DNA from: a bacterium HR29
Lineage (GTDB): Bacteria > Chloroflexota > Dehalococcoidia > Tepidiformales > Tepidiformaceae
Direction: 5' to 3'
Length of the DNA: 64,000 nucleotides
NCBI GenBank assembly: GCA_002898215.1
Contig: BEIF01000002.1
Location: forward strand, 186,001-250,000
The translations under genes were made by a program, and so were the position numbers. Below are positions 25,688 to 33,777 of the stretch, piece after piece (the stretch's first letter is position 1; each line of letters opens with the position of its first letter). The notes under the pieces were generated by a model that did no database searches, was not told where the DNA came from, and saw only the letters and a program-made list of their open reading frames with translations.

Positions 25688-25869
25688 CGCAGTTCGCTCC
25701 TTGATTGGACTCGCGACCAGTATGAAGGAATCCTACAGACCACGCCCCGGTCGATCGGCCGTATTCGGCGGGCCATTCGGCCGCTCGCAGAGCGGGCCGT
25801 ACACTGGAGGTTGGAAGCGGCGGGCCGGGGGAAGCGTGGGCCGCCGTATCCGATGGGAGGTGGAAGGCG

Positions 25870-26997
25870 ATGGCCGGTACGCTCGATGGATTCCGGCGAT
25901 TTCTCCTCGAGTTCGAGCCGAGCGGCGAGCCGGTGCTCACGGCCACGCTCGATCTTCGCCAGGCTGCTGCCGGGGGGCCGCCGCCAGCGCGCACGGTGGC
26001 CAAGGAAGCCCTGGCTGCGGCCATCGCTGAATTCGCCGGGGAGGACGAGCGCCGCGCCGAGCCGTTCCGGGCCGAACGGGAGCGCCTCGAGGCGGCCATC
26101 GATGCTGCCCTCGCTGACGGTGCCCTTGGACTCGTCTACGTCGCCGTGCCGGGCGAAGGCGTCCGTGACGAGCTGCAGCTTCCGCTTCCCCTCCGCAACG
26201 ACGTACGGATAGCGCCCGTGCCGTGGCTGTGGGAGCTCGAGCGGTACCGCTTCCTGCTCGACCGCCCGGTCACGGTGGCGACCGTCGACCTGCACACGTT
26301 GCACGTATTCCGGCTCCGTCACGGGCAGATTGAAGCCTCGGGAGGCGTCGATTGGTCGCAGCACCCCCTCATGAAGCGGCACGGCCGCGCGGCGACCGAG
26401 GGCAGGGGCTCCATCGGGAGCGCTGCCGGCGGCTGGCATTCGAAGAACAAGCTCGAGGCCATCGTCGAAGCCCACCGGGCGATGTTTTCGAAGGAGGCGG
26501 GGCGCGAACTCGCCAACTACCTTGGCGGTGACACGGTGCTCATCGTCGCCGGTGCCGACGAAGCCCGCTCGGAGCTCCTCCAGACCCTCGAGCCCGCCGT
26601 CCGCTCCAGAGCGGTCGAGCTGCCGGGGAATCCGACCCACCACGAGCCCGATGCGCGTCAGCTGCGCGAGCTCGCCGCCGAGCACGCCGCTGCCCTCGCG
26701 CAGCGCGAGGCCGCGGCCGCGCTGGCAGAGTGGCGCGAAAGCGGGCGGTTCGTGGCCGGGCCCGAAGCCGTCGCCCAAGCCATTGCCGAGGGTCGGCTGG
26801 CCGGTCTGCTCCTCCACGACGATGGAGCGGGCCACTGGGGCACCGCGGCCGATGCCCGCCGCGTTCCGCCCTTGGGCGACGCGGACCGCCTCCACGAGCT
26901 CCTGCGTGGCGCCCTCCGCACCGGGGCCGATGTGCGCTTCGCCAGCGACCCCTCCCTGGTGGAGGAGGGGTGCGCGGCCGGCGTCCTGCGCTGGTGA
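25870..26997 (+). CDS. bacterial eRF1-like (baeRF/VLRF1-type) protein
   Basis: A 375-residue protein. The N-terminal alpha/beta part (LTATLDLRQAAAGG) leads to VATVDLHTLHVFRLRHGQIE. A Gly/Ser-rich catalytic-type loop follows (RGSIGSAAGGWHSKNK), in the place where eRF1 has GGQ and VLRF1/Vms1 have GxxQ-like loops, then domain-3-like GDTVLIVAGADEARSEL. The general layout matches the bacterial archaeo-eukaryotic release factor group, which is proposed to act on stalled ribosomes or peptidyl-tRNA. The loop lacks a canonical GGQ, so hydrolase activity is uncertain. GGAGG precedes the ATG. Confidence 0.7.
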   Translation: MAGTLDGFRRFLLEFEPSGEPVLTATLDLRQAAAGGPPPARTVAKEALAAAIAEFAGEDERRAEPFRAERERLEAAIDAALADGALGLVYVAVPGEGVRDELQLPLPLRNDVRIAPVPWLWELERYRFLLDRPVTVATVDLHTLHVFRLRHGQIEASGGVDWSQHPLMKRHGRAATEGRGSIGSAAGGWHSKNKLEAIVEAHRAMFSKEAGRELANYLGGDTVLIVAGADEARSELLQTLEPAVRSRAVELPGNPTHHEPDARQLRELAAEHAAALAQREAAAALAEWRESGRFVAGPEAVAQAIAEGRLAGLLLHDDGAGHWGTAADARRVPPLGDADRLHELLRGALRTGADVRFASDPSLVEEGCAAGVLRW

Positions 26998-27018
26998 GGA
27001 CGCCTCGCGGCCCCGGTG

Positions 27019-27024
27019 TACGAT
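27019..27024 (+). promoter_or_regulatory. -10 hexamer close to the GH15 start
   Basis: TACGAT, 7 nt before an in-frame GTG (27032) and 10 nt before the ATG (27035). It suggests a leaderless transcript. Confidence 0.4.
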
Positions 27025-27034
27025 CGAGAACGTG

Positions 27035-28975
27035 ATGAAGCATCGGGCTGACGGCCACCGGCGCTTTTTAGGTCTCCGCCCGAGCGCGTGGCTACGGCGG
27101 GTTTTCCCCACCGAGCCCCGTCGAGCCTCCCCGTCGGCCGGTGGCTACGAACCCATCGAGGACTACGCCCTCATCGGTGATCGCGTCACCTGTGCCCTGG
27201 TCTCCAAGCGGGGCTCCATCGACTGGGCATGCTTCCCGCGGATGGATTCGCCCTCCGTCTTCGCCCGCATCCTCGACGCGAAGAAGGGCGGCTGTTGGAG
27301 CATCCGGCCCTCGGTGCCGTTCCATTCGGAACGGCGGTACCTGCCGGACACCAACATCCTCGAGACGACCTTTCGCACGCCCGACGGCGAGGCGGTGCTC
27401 ACCGATTTCATGCCGACGCAGGCCGCCGATTTCGAGCGGCTGGGCGAGAGCGCCATCGTCCGCATCCTGCGCGGCATTCGCGGTGTCGTCCCCTTCGAAG
27501 TCGTCTTCGAGCCCCGCTTCGATTACGCTCGCTCCCTCCCGACCTGGAGCGTGCACGAGCGGAACGGGGTCCGGGCGAGCCACTTCGACGAATCCCTCAC
27601 GCTCCACACGGCGGTGCCGCTCCGCATCGACGGCTTCGCCGCCAGGGCGAACCTCCGCCTCGGCGCCGGCGACACGGCCACGTTCGTCGCGGCCTACCGC
27701 CGGCCCGCCCCCCTTGTCTGGCGGAGCGGCGTCGAAGAGGAGGCCCACCGCGCGCTTCGCGCCACGGAGGCCTACTGGCGGGAGTGGATTGCTCGCTGCT
27801 CGTACGACGGTCCCTACGCCGAGGCGGTCCGCCGGTCAGCCCTCGTGCTCCGCCTGCTCGATTACGCCCCGACAGGCGCGATCGTGGCTGCGCCGACGAC
27901 CTCCCTCCCCGAAGAGATCGGCGGCGTCCGCAATTGGGACTACCGCTACTGCTGGATCCGGGACGCCACCTTCACCCTGTACGCCTTCAACGTTCTCGGC
28001 TACCACGCCGAAGCCGAGACCTTCCTCTCGTGGGTTTTCGACATGACCCGCGGCCAGCCCCAATCGCTCCGGGTGCTGTACGGCATCGGCGGAGAACAGG
28101 AGAACGTCGAGTTCGAGCTTCCCCATCTCGAGGGGTACCGCGGCTCCCGCCCGGTCCGAGTGGGGAACGCCGCCCAGCGCCAGCGACAGCTCGACATCTA
28201 CGGGGAGCTGCTCGACGTCGCCTACTACGAGCACCGGTGCGGCTGCAGCGTTGCCCCCGACCTGTGGCCCCTCCTCCGCGCTTCCGTCGACTACATCTGC
28301 GAGGCGTGGCGGACGCCCGACTACGGCCTCTGGGAGATCCGGGCTGCCCCCCGCCACTTCGTGTACTCGAAGGTCCTCTGCTGGGTCGCGGTCGACCGGG
28401 GAATCCGACTCGCCCGGGCCTACGAACTTCCCTGCGACCTGGAGCGGTGGGAGGCCGCCGCCGACGAGATTCGCCGCACGGTGCTCGAGCAGGGCTTCGA
28501 CCCGACGCGCGGCACGTTCACCCAGGCATTCGGGTATTCGGACCTCGATGCCTCGCTCCTGGCGTTGCCGCTGCGGGGGTTCCTCCCGGCCGACGACCCG
28601 CGCATGGCCGCCACCATCGAGCGCATCGCCGCGGAGCTCGCCACCGGGCCGGGCGGCCGGCTGATCCGTCGAACCTCGCCCAGCTTCGACGACGGCCTGC
28701 CGGGTGACGAAGGCGCGTTCCTCCTCGTGAACTTCTGGCTCGTCGATTGCCTGGCGATGATGGGGCGATTGTCGGAGGCCAGGGAGCGTTTCGAGTACCT
28801 CCTCTCCCTCGCCAACGATGTGGGGCTCTACGCGGAGATGGTCGACCCCGAGACGGGCGCGCATCTCGGCAACTTCCCCCAGGCATTCACGCACGTCGCG
28901 CTCATCAGTTCGGCGGCCAACCTCGCCGCTGCGGAGGGCCGCCGGCCCCTGCCAGCCCTCGCCCCGGCCCAGTAG
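27035..28975 (+). CDS. glycoside hydrolase family 15 protein (glucoamylase/trehalase type)
   Basis: A 646-residue GH15 enzyme. The N-terminal super-beta-sandwich starts EPIEDYALIGDRVTCALVSK, RGSIDWACFPRMDSPSVFAR, the standard bacterial GH15 opening. The (alpha/alpha)6 catalytic barrel includes GVRNWDYRYCWIRDATFTLY, which carries the first catalytic-site residues, and LWEIRAAPRHFVYSKVLCWV with the general acid Glu. The second part ends TSPSFDDGLPGDEGAFLLVNFWL. These enzymes release glucose from starch, glycogen or trehalose and are usually cytoplasmic; no signal peptide is seen. The in-frame GTG at 27032 may be the true leaderless start. Confidence 0.9.
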   Translation: MKHRADGHRRFLGLRPSAWLRRVFPTEPRRASPSAGGYEPIEDYALIGDRVTCALVSKRGSIDWACFPRMDSPSVFARILDAKKGGCWSIRPSVPFHSERRYLPDTNILETTFRTPDGEAVLTDFMPTQAADFERLGESAIVRILRGIRGVVPFEVVFEPRFDYARSLPTWSVHERNGVRASHFDESLTLHTAVPLRIDGFAARANLRLGAGDTATFVAAYRRPAPLVWRSGVEEEAHRALRATEAYWREWIARCSYDGPYAEAVRRSALVLRLLDYAPTGAIVAAPTTSLPEEIGGVRNWDYRYCWIRDATFTLYAFNVLGYHAEAETFLSWVFDMTRGQPQSLRVLYGIGGEQENVEFELPHLEGYRGSRPVRVGNAAQRQRQLDIYGELLDVAYYEHRCGCSVAPDLWPLLRASVDYICEAWRTPDYGLWEIRAAPRHFVYSKVLCWVAVDRGIRLARAYELPCDLERWEAAADEIRRTVLEQGFDPTRGTFTQAFGYSDLDASLLALPLRGFLPADDPRMAATIERIAAELATGPGGRLIRRTSPSFDDGLPGDEGAFLLVNFWLVDCLAMMGRLSEARERFEYLLSLANDVGLYAEMVDPETGAHLGNFPQAFTHVALISSAANLAAAEGRRPLPALAPAQ

Positions 28976-29061
28976 CGCCTGCGGGCGAGCCCAACCGGGC
29001 TAGCGAAGCCCCACGGGGCGGTGTGGGAGCCGTCTCCGCAAGGTCATCGTGAGAAGGCAAG

Positions 29062-30393
29062 ATGCGGCCGAGAATCAAGGCGGAGGCGAGCGTGCGCCGC
29101 GGAGGCAGGTTGCATCGGCTGCTGCGGCTTCGGTGGGGCGCAGGCACCATCGCCATCGCCTACGTGCTCCTCGGTCTCGGGTGGATCTTCGGCTCCGACG
29201 CTCTCTTCGACGCCCTCTTCCGCGGCGGCATACGGGACGCCGTTGAGCTCGGGAAAGGCGCCGGCTATGTGGCCGTGACGGCGCTCCTCCTCTACGGACT
29301 GATGCGGCGCTCGCTCCGCGCCCTCGAGGACGCGAGCTCGGAGCTGGAACGCGCCAACCGCGAACTTCGGCGGCTCGCCGGCTTTCCCGAATACAGCCCC
29401 CATCCGATCCTGCTCCTTCGTGCAGGCCGGGTCGTTTTCGCTAACGACGCTGCCCGCACGCTCGCCGTGGCTGCCAGTTTGCCCGATGCGTCCTCGTTGC
29501 TCCCTGTCGAGACACGTGAGCTCGCCGCTGCGACCCCGGACGAGGCAGGCTTCGGGTCTTCCCTCGAATCGCGCGTCGGCGACTACGCCATCCGCTGGCA
29601 CTTTTTCGCGAACCCGGACGAAGAACTGGTGTACGCGTACGGTACCGACGTCACTCAAGTGGAGCGGCTAGGAGCGCGGCTCGCGGCTGCCGAACAGGCC
29701 GAGCAGCGCGACCGGATGGTCGCGGGTCTCGCTCACGACCTCCGGAACATGCTCACGGTCGTCCGGGGGTATGCCGAGCTCCTCGCTCCTGCCCTGGCGC
29801 CGAACGATGCTGCTCGCGCCGACGTGGAAGAGATGGTGCGCGCCACGCGGCGCGCCGAGGAGCTCCTGCGCGGGTTCGCCGCTCTGGGCCGTCCGTCGCC
29901 GGGGTCCGCGGCCAGCAGGATCGACCTTGCCGGGGAGCTCGCCCGCCTGGAGCCGTTCCTTCGGCATGCCGTTCCCCACCCGATCGAGCTCGCCGTCGAG
30001 CGGCCCGGTCGACCCCTCCCGGTGGCGCTCGACGGCGGACAGCTGAATCGCCTGTTGTTGAATCTCGTGGTCAACGCCGTCGATGCCATCGGCCAGGGCT
30101 CGGGACGCATCCTCGTCCGCTGTAGTGCAGCGGGCGGTGAGGCTGTCCTCGAGGTCTCTGATACCGGTTGCGGGATGGACGAGGCGACGGTCGCCCGGAT
30201 CTTCGAGCCGTTCTTCACGACGAAGCCGCGCGACAAGGGTACGGGCCTGGGTTTGGTGATGGTTCGGGCCATCGTCGAACAGGCCGGGGGCACGATCTCC
30301 GTCTCCACGAAGCCCGGAGCCGGAACGACCTTCGCCATCCGATTCCCGATCGCGAGCGATGATCGATCGAACCTGACCGCCGAAGAAGCATAG
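29062..30393 (+). CDS. orphan membrane histidine kinase, copy 1
   Basis: A 443-residue sensor kinase. Two membrane helices lie at residues ~28-44 and 68-81. A short helix and a degenerate PAS-like region follow (about 105-200). The H-box is AGLAHDLRNMLTVVRGYAEL (His225), the N-box LLLNLVVNAVDAIG, then VSDTGCGMDE, the F-box FEPFFTTK and the G2 box GTGLGLVMVRAIVEQAGG. The H-box resembles NtrB-type kinases. No response regulator lies next to it. It is followed 91 bp later by a paralogue of the same design, pointing to a local duplication. Confidence 0.85.
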   Translation: MRPRIKAEASVRRGGRLHRLLRLRWGAGTIAIAYVLLGLGWIFGSDALFDALFRGGIRDAVELGKGAGYVAVTALLLYGLMRRSLRALEDASSELERANRELRRLAGFPEYSPHPILLLRAGRVVFANDAARTLAVAASLPDASSLLPVETRELAAATPDEAGFGSSLESRVGDYAIRWHFFANPDEELVYAYGTDVTQVERLGARLAAAEQAEQRDRMVAGLAHDLRNMLTVVRGYAELLAPALAPNDAARADVEEMVRATRRAEELLRGFAALGRPSPGSAASRIDLAGELARLEPFLRHAVPHPIELAVERPGRPLPVALDGGQLNRLLLNLVVNAVDAIGQGSGRILVRCSAAGGEAVLEVSDTGCGMDEATVARIFEPFFTTKPRDKGTGLGLVMVRAIVEQAGGTISVSTKPGAGTTFAIRFPIASDDRSNLTAEEA

Positions 30394-30484
30394 GGAAATT
30401 CGATTTTATTTGGCGCTTTTCGGCCCTTTCCCGCTGGCGGTCCGAGCCTATGCTTCGTCGTGGGAGCGCTAGAAAGGGTAGATC

Positions 30485-31780
30485 ATGGCGGCCAGCGTTC
30501 GAGCATGGCTCGGCCGAATTCAGCGCGAGCAGGCTGTCGGAGCGCACATTCTCGTAGGAATCCTGTGGGTAATAGGCTCAGTTTCCGTAGTGTATGCGAT
30601 GCCGGAAGCGGGAACGCGTGCTTCGGTGTGGCTCGCGAACGGCCTCGCGTACGTGCTCCTGACCGGATTGATGCTCCACGGCCTCGTTCGCCGCTCTCTG
30701 AACGATCTCCGCTCGGCGCACGACGAATTGCTGCAGGCCTACCAGGAAATCGAGCGCTTCGCCACGCTCGCTCGGAGCGCGCCGGAGCCCATTCTCGTCC
30801 TCTCAGCTGGCGGAGAGCTGGAGTACCGAAACGGAGCGGCCGACCGCCTTGTAGCCTCGGCGGGCCTTTCGGGCCCGCTGGAGCTGCTGGGGCCGCAGGG
30901 CCTGGAAGCAGCGCTTCGCACCCTGGGTTCGACCCTACCCTCCACGCCGGTGGAAGTCCGAGTTGGCGAGCGAGTCTTCCATTGGTCTTTCGCCGCTAAC
31001 CGCGAGGTTGGGGTTGTCGCCTGCTTCGGGGCCGATATCACCGCGCTTCGCGAGATGACGGATAGGGCGCTCGAGGCCGAATACGCGGAGCAGCGGGAAC
31101 GCATGTTCGCTGGACTGGCCCATGACCTGCGGAACATCCTCACCGCCGTTCGCGGCTACGCCGACCTGATGTTCCCCGCCCTTCCTCCGGATGACCGGGT
31201 ACGAAGCGACCTCTCGGAGATGATCCGAGCGATCGAGATCGCACACGGCCTTCTGCAGCGGTTCACCGGTGCGTTCCGCCGGTCGGCGCGGCGTGACAGC
31301 GTCATCGACCTCAGGGAGGAAGTGGCAGGAATGGAACCGCTGCTGAAGCACTCGGTGTCGCGGAACGTCGAACTCCGGCTCTCGGTGGAGCGGGAACGTA
31401 TCCCGGTCCGGCTCGACCCAGGGCAGTTGCTCCGCGCCCTGCTCAATCTTGTGTCCAACGCCGTCGATGCCATCGGCGACCAGCCAGGACACATCGACAT
31501 CTCCGTTCGAAGGGAAGTGTGGAACGGAACGCCATACGGGTCTGTTTACGTGACCGACGATGGTTGCGGCATGGATGAAGAGACGCGGGCGCGAGCCTTC
31601 GAAGCGTTCTTCACGACAAAAGATGGCAGAGGGACAGGTCTGGGGCTGACGGCGGTGCGCGGGGTCGTCGAGCAAGCAAGGGGAACGGTGGAGCTGGTCA
31701 GTGCTCCCGGTCGAGGAACCACGGTCGTGATGCGGTTTCCGGTCTCCGCAGCTAGCGAGTCGTCGCCGTCTCTGACCTAG
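30485..31780 (+). CDS. orphan membrane histidine kinase, copy 2
   Basis: A 431-residue paralogue of the upstream kinase. Membrane helices lie at ~20-40 and 46-66, with a PAS-like region at ~95-190 (PEPILVLSAGGELEYRNGAA). The H-box is AGLAHDLRNILTAVRGYADL (His213), followed by the N-box LLNLVSNAVDAIG, VTDDGCGMDE, FEAFFTTK and GTGLGLTAVRGVVEQARG. AAAGGG precedes the ATG, and TATGCT in the unusually A+T-rich spacer is a likely -10, so it can be expressed separately from copy 1. The shared kinase core but different sensor parts suggest divergence in signal. Its stop shares the palindrome CTAG with the convergent downstream gene. Confidence 0.85.
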   Translation: MAASVRAWLGRIQREQAVGAHILVGILWVIGSVSVVYAMPEAGTRASVWLANGLAYVLLTGLMLHGLVRRSLNDLRSAHDELLQAYQEIERFATLARSAPEPILVLSAGGELEYRNGAADRLVASAGLSGPLELLGPQGLEAALRTLGSTLPSTPVEVRVGERVFHWSFAANREVGVVACFGADITALREMTDRALEAEYAEQRERMFAGLAHDLRNILTAVRGYADLMFPALPPDDRVRSDLSEMIRAIEIAHGLLQRFTGAFRRSARRDSVIDLREEVAGMEPLLKHSVSRNVELRLSVERERIPVRLDPGQLLRALLNLVSNAVDAIGDQPGHIDISVRREVWNGTPYGSVYVTDDGCGMDEETRARAFEAFFTTKDGRGTGLGLTAVRGVVEQARGTVELVSAPGRGTTVVMRFPVSAASESSPSLT

Positions 31781-32901
31781 GCGAGACCAAGCCGGCGGTC
31801 GTGTTCCCGCCAGGCGACGTCGTTGAGGGCCATGATGCCGCCGGAAACGAGCGAATGCCCCCCAAGAACGACGGGGAGGGCCGCTTCGGCCGCTGCTCGC
31901 GTGAACTCCCGTAGCCACGGGTCTTCGATCCGCTCCCACGCGAAGAGGTCGCTCTGGAAGCGGTCCTCCCGCGTCGGCTGCAACCCGAGATGCGCCTCAA
32001 GCACGCGGGTATCGCAGACGAACGCATCGCCCAGCGTTGCCATCAGCGCGAAGAAGCGCCGCACTCCGACCTCCTCCACCAGGTAGCCCAGCAGCGACCG
32101 CGCGCGGTGAGTGGGACCGGCCGCGGCCATGCCGCGCTCCTCGCTGAAGAGTCGCACCCGGCACGCCGTCTCCCGCTCCAGGTACTGCCACGCCTGGCTT
32201 CCGACTCGCCCCGCGACGACTATCTCCGCCGTCCGGTCGCAGAGGAGGCGCATCAGCTCCCGCAGCGGCCCGCAGCGATCTGCCAGCGGTGCCGCCGCCC
32301 GCGCGAGCTCCGGCGGCGCCGTCTCGTCGAGCGCCAGGATCGCCAGGTCGGTCGGCGTATCCAAATCGAACTGCGTGGCCGTGGTGCGCGGCAGCACCAC
32401 CGGCGCAAGGCCCGCGTCATCGCGCAGCCGGCGGGGCAGAGCGTTGTCGCGCACGAACTCCCCGACCTCGAAGATCGCCTCGCCCGGCGTCCACGCCGTC
32501 AGGTCGGCGCTGAAGAAGTTGTTGGTGACGAAGCGGCGGTCGCGTTGCTCGAGCTGTTCGGCGATGAGCTGGAACTCCTCGACCCCGAGGAGCGGGACCG
32601 AACCCGATCCCATCACCGCCGGCTTCTCCAGCCCGTACCGGCCGACGATCTCCTTCAAGCGCGCCGCGAAGTCGAACGGCCCCGGGTGGCGGCTGTCTGG
32701 GTCCACGTACACGTTGGGAAGGTCGTCCGGGAACGCATCCGGCTCGTCGGTCGCGACGATCACGGCCTCGAATCCGGCGGCGAGCGCCGTGCGGGCTGTG
32801 TTTCGCGCCGCTGCCGCGCGCGCCTCGGCCATCAGCCGTTCGGCCTCGCCGGTGCCGAGCCCGCCATGGAAGATCACGAGCGCCGGACGCGGAATCCCCA
32901 T
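31777..32901 (-). CDS. MobA/CofC-like nucleotidyltransferase with an extra C-terminal domain
   Basis: 374 residues. The first ~200 look like a MobA-like NTP-transferase fold: NTARTALAAGFEAVIVATD, then PAVMGSGSVPLLGVEEF, and TTATQFDLDTPTDLAILAL, the Asp-rich segment that closes the active site in guanylyltransferases such as CofC and MobA. The usual N-terminal GGxSxRMG loop is replaced by HGGLGTGEAERLM. The remaining ~170 residues are unassigned (VVAGRVGSQAWQYLERETAC, VVLGGHSLVSGGIMALND). It could act in molybdopterin or F420 biosynthesis, both indicated elsewhere in the window. CATAAT lies 8 nt before the ATG, suggesting a leaderless transcript. Confidence 0.55.
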   Translation of the reverse strand: MGIPRPALVIFHGGLGTGEAERLMAEARAAAARNTARTALAAGFEAVIVATDEPDAFPDDLPNVYVDPDSRHPGPFDFAARLKEIVGRYGLEKPAVMGSGSVPLLGVEEFQLIAEQLEQRDRRFVTNNFFSADLTAWTPGEAIFEVGEFVRDNALPRRLRDDAGLAPVVLPRTTATQFDLDTPTDLAILALDETAPPELARAAAPLADRCGPLRELMRLLCDRTAEIVVAGRVGSQAWQYLERETACRVRLFSEERGMAAAGPTHRARSLLGYLVEEVGVRRFFALMATLGDAFVCDTRVLEAHLGLQPTREDRFQSDLFAWERIEDPWLREFTRAAAEAALPVVLGGHSLVSGGIMALNDVAWREHDRRLGLA

Positions 32902-32928
32902 CGCCGTCCATTATGGCTGCCAGCCCGC

Positions 32929-32958
32929 TTGACGCCTTTCGAACGCATGTTCTACCGT
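32929..32958 (+). promoter_or_regulatory. putative promoter of the rplI-dnaB operon
   Basis: TTGACG (32929-32934) and TACCGT (32953-32958) are separated by 18 nt, about 145 nt before the rplI start. This is the only convincing -35/-10 pair in the 200-bp gap between divergent genes. Confidence 0.35.
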
Positions 32959-33102
32959 GTCATAAAGGTGGCGAGCGCAAAGATTCGCCCGCGCTCGCGG
33001 GAAGGCGACGATAACGCGTTGAGGCTCTACGATGGGGGCACTACCTTGCCAGCCAGGACGGCCCTGGCGGTGGCACGAACACCCCCTGGCCGAGGTCGAA
33101 CC

Positions 33103-33702
33103 ATGAAAGTCGTCTTCCTTCAGGACGTCGAAGGCACCGCCCTCGTGGGCGAAGTGAAAGAGGTGAAGAACGGGTTCGCCCGCAACTACCTCATCCCGCG
33201 CGGTCTGGCCGCGCCGGCCACGAAGGAGAACCTCCGCTACGCCCAGCTGCTGGCCGAACGCGAAGCGCGCCGGCAGGCGAAGCTGGATGCCGAGGCGCGG
33301 CCGCTGGCCGAGCGGATTGCCGGGCTCGAGCTCGTCATCGAGGCGCGGGTCGGCGAAACGGGCCGCCTCTTCGGCTCGGTGACCAACCGTGATATCGCCC
33401 AAGCGATCGCTGCCAAGGTCGGCGCCGAGGTCGACCCGCACCACATCCTTCTGCACGAGCCCATCCGCGAGCTCGGCCGCCGCGACGTCACCATCAAGCT
33501 CACCCGCAACGTCTCCGCCGTCGTCCACGTCGAGGTAGTGCCCGACGAGGCATCGAAGGCCATCGTCGAGCGCCTCAAGGCCCAGGAGGAGGCTGCCCGC
33601 CGCGAGGCCGAGAAGCGGCAGGCCGAAGCCGAGTACGCTGCCCGGGCCGCGCAAGGGCGCCGCGGCGGCACCGCCAAGGAAAACGCCTCCGAGGACGAGT
33701 AG
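33103..33702 (+). CDS. rplI: 50S ribosomal protein L9
   Basis: A 199-residue L9. The N-terminal rRNA-binding domain starts MKVVFLQDVEGTALVGEV and carries the L9 signature GFARNYLIPRGLAAPAT. A long connecting helix (about 45-75) leads to the C-terminal domain (GRLFGSVTNRDIAQAI, RRDVTIKLTRNVSAVVHVEV). Compared with typical ~150-residue L9 it has a ~50-residue C-terminal extension that is highly charged and Ala-rich (EEAARREAEKRQAEAEYAAR) and may be helical or disordered. It is the first gene of the replication operon, a common arrangement (rplI-dnaB). Confidence 0.95.
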   Translation: MKVVFLQDVEGTALVGEVKEVKNGFARNYLIPRGLAAPATKENLRYAQLLAEREARRQAKLDAEARPLAERIAGLELVIEARVGETGRLFGSVTNRDIAQAIAAKVGAEVDPHHILLHEPIRELGRRDVTIKLTRNVSAVVHVEVVPDEASKAIVERLKAQEEAARREAEKRQAEAEYAARAAQGRRGGTAKENASEDE

Positions 33703-33777
33703 CCCCGGAGAAGGGAGGGAGTTGGCATCGACCCGCGCACCGCTCGCCGCTCCCCCGACTCCCTCCCGGCCGCGCCC

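Noticed and set aside
28976-29061. Intrinsic terminator after the GH15 gene (AGCCC-AACC-GGGCT)
   Set aside because: The stem is only 5 bp and no T-run follows.
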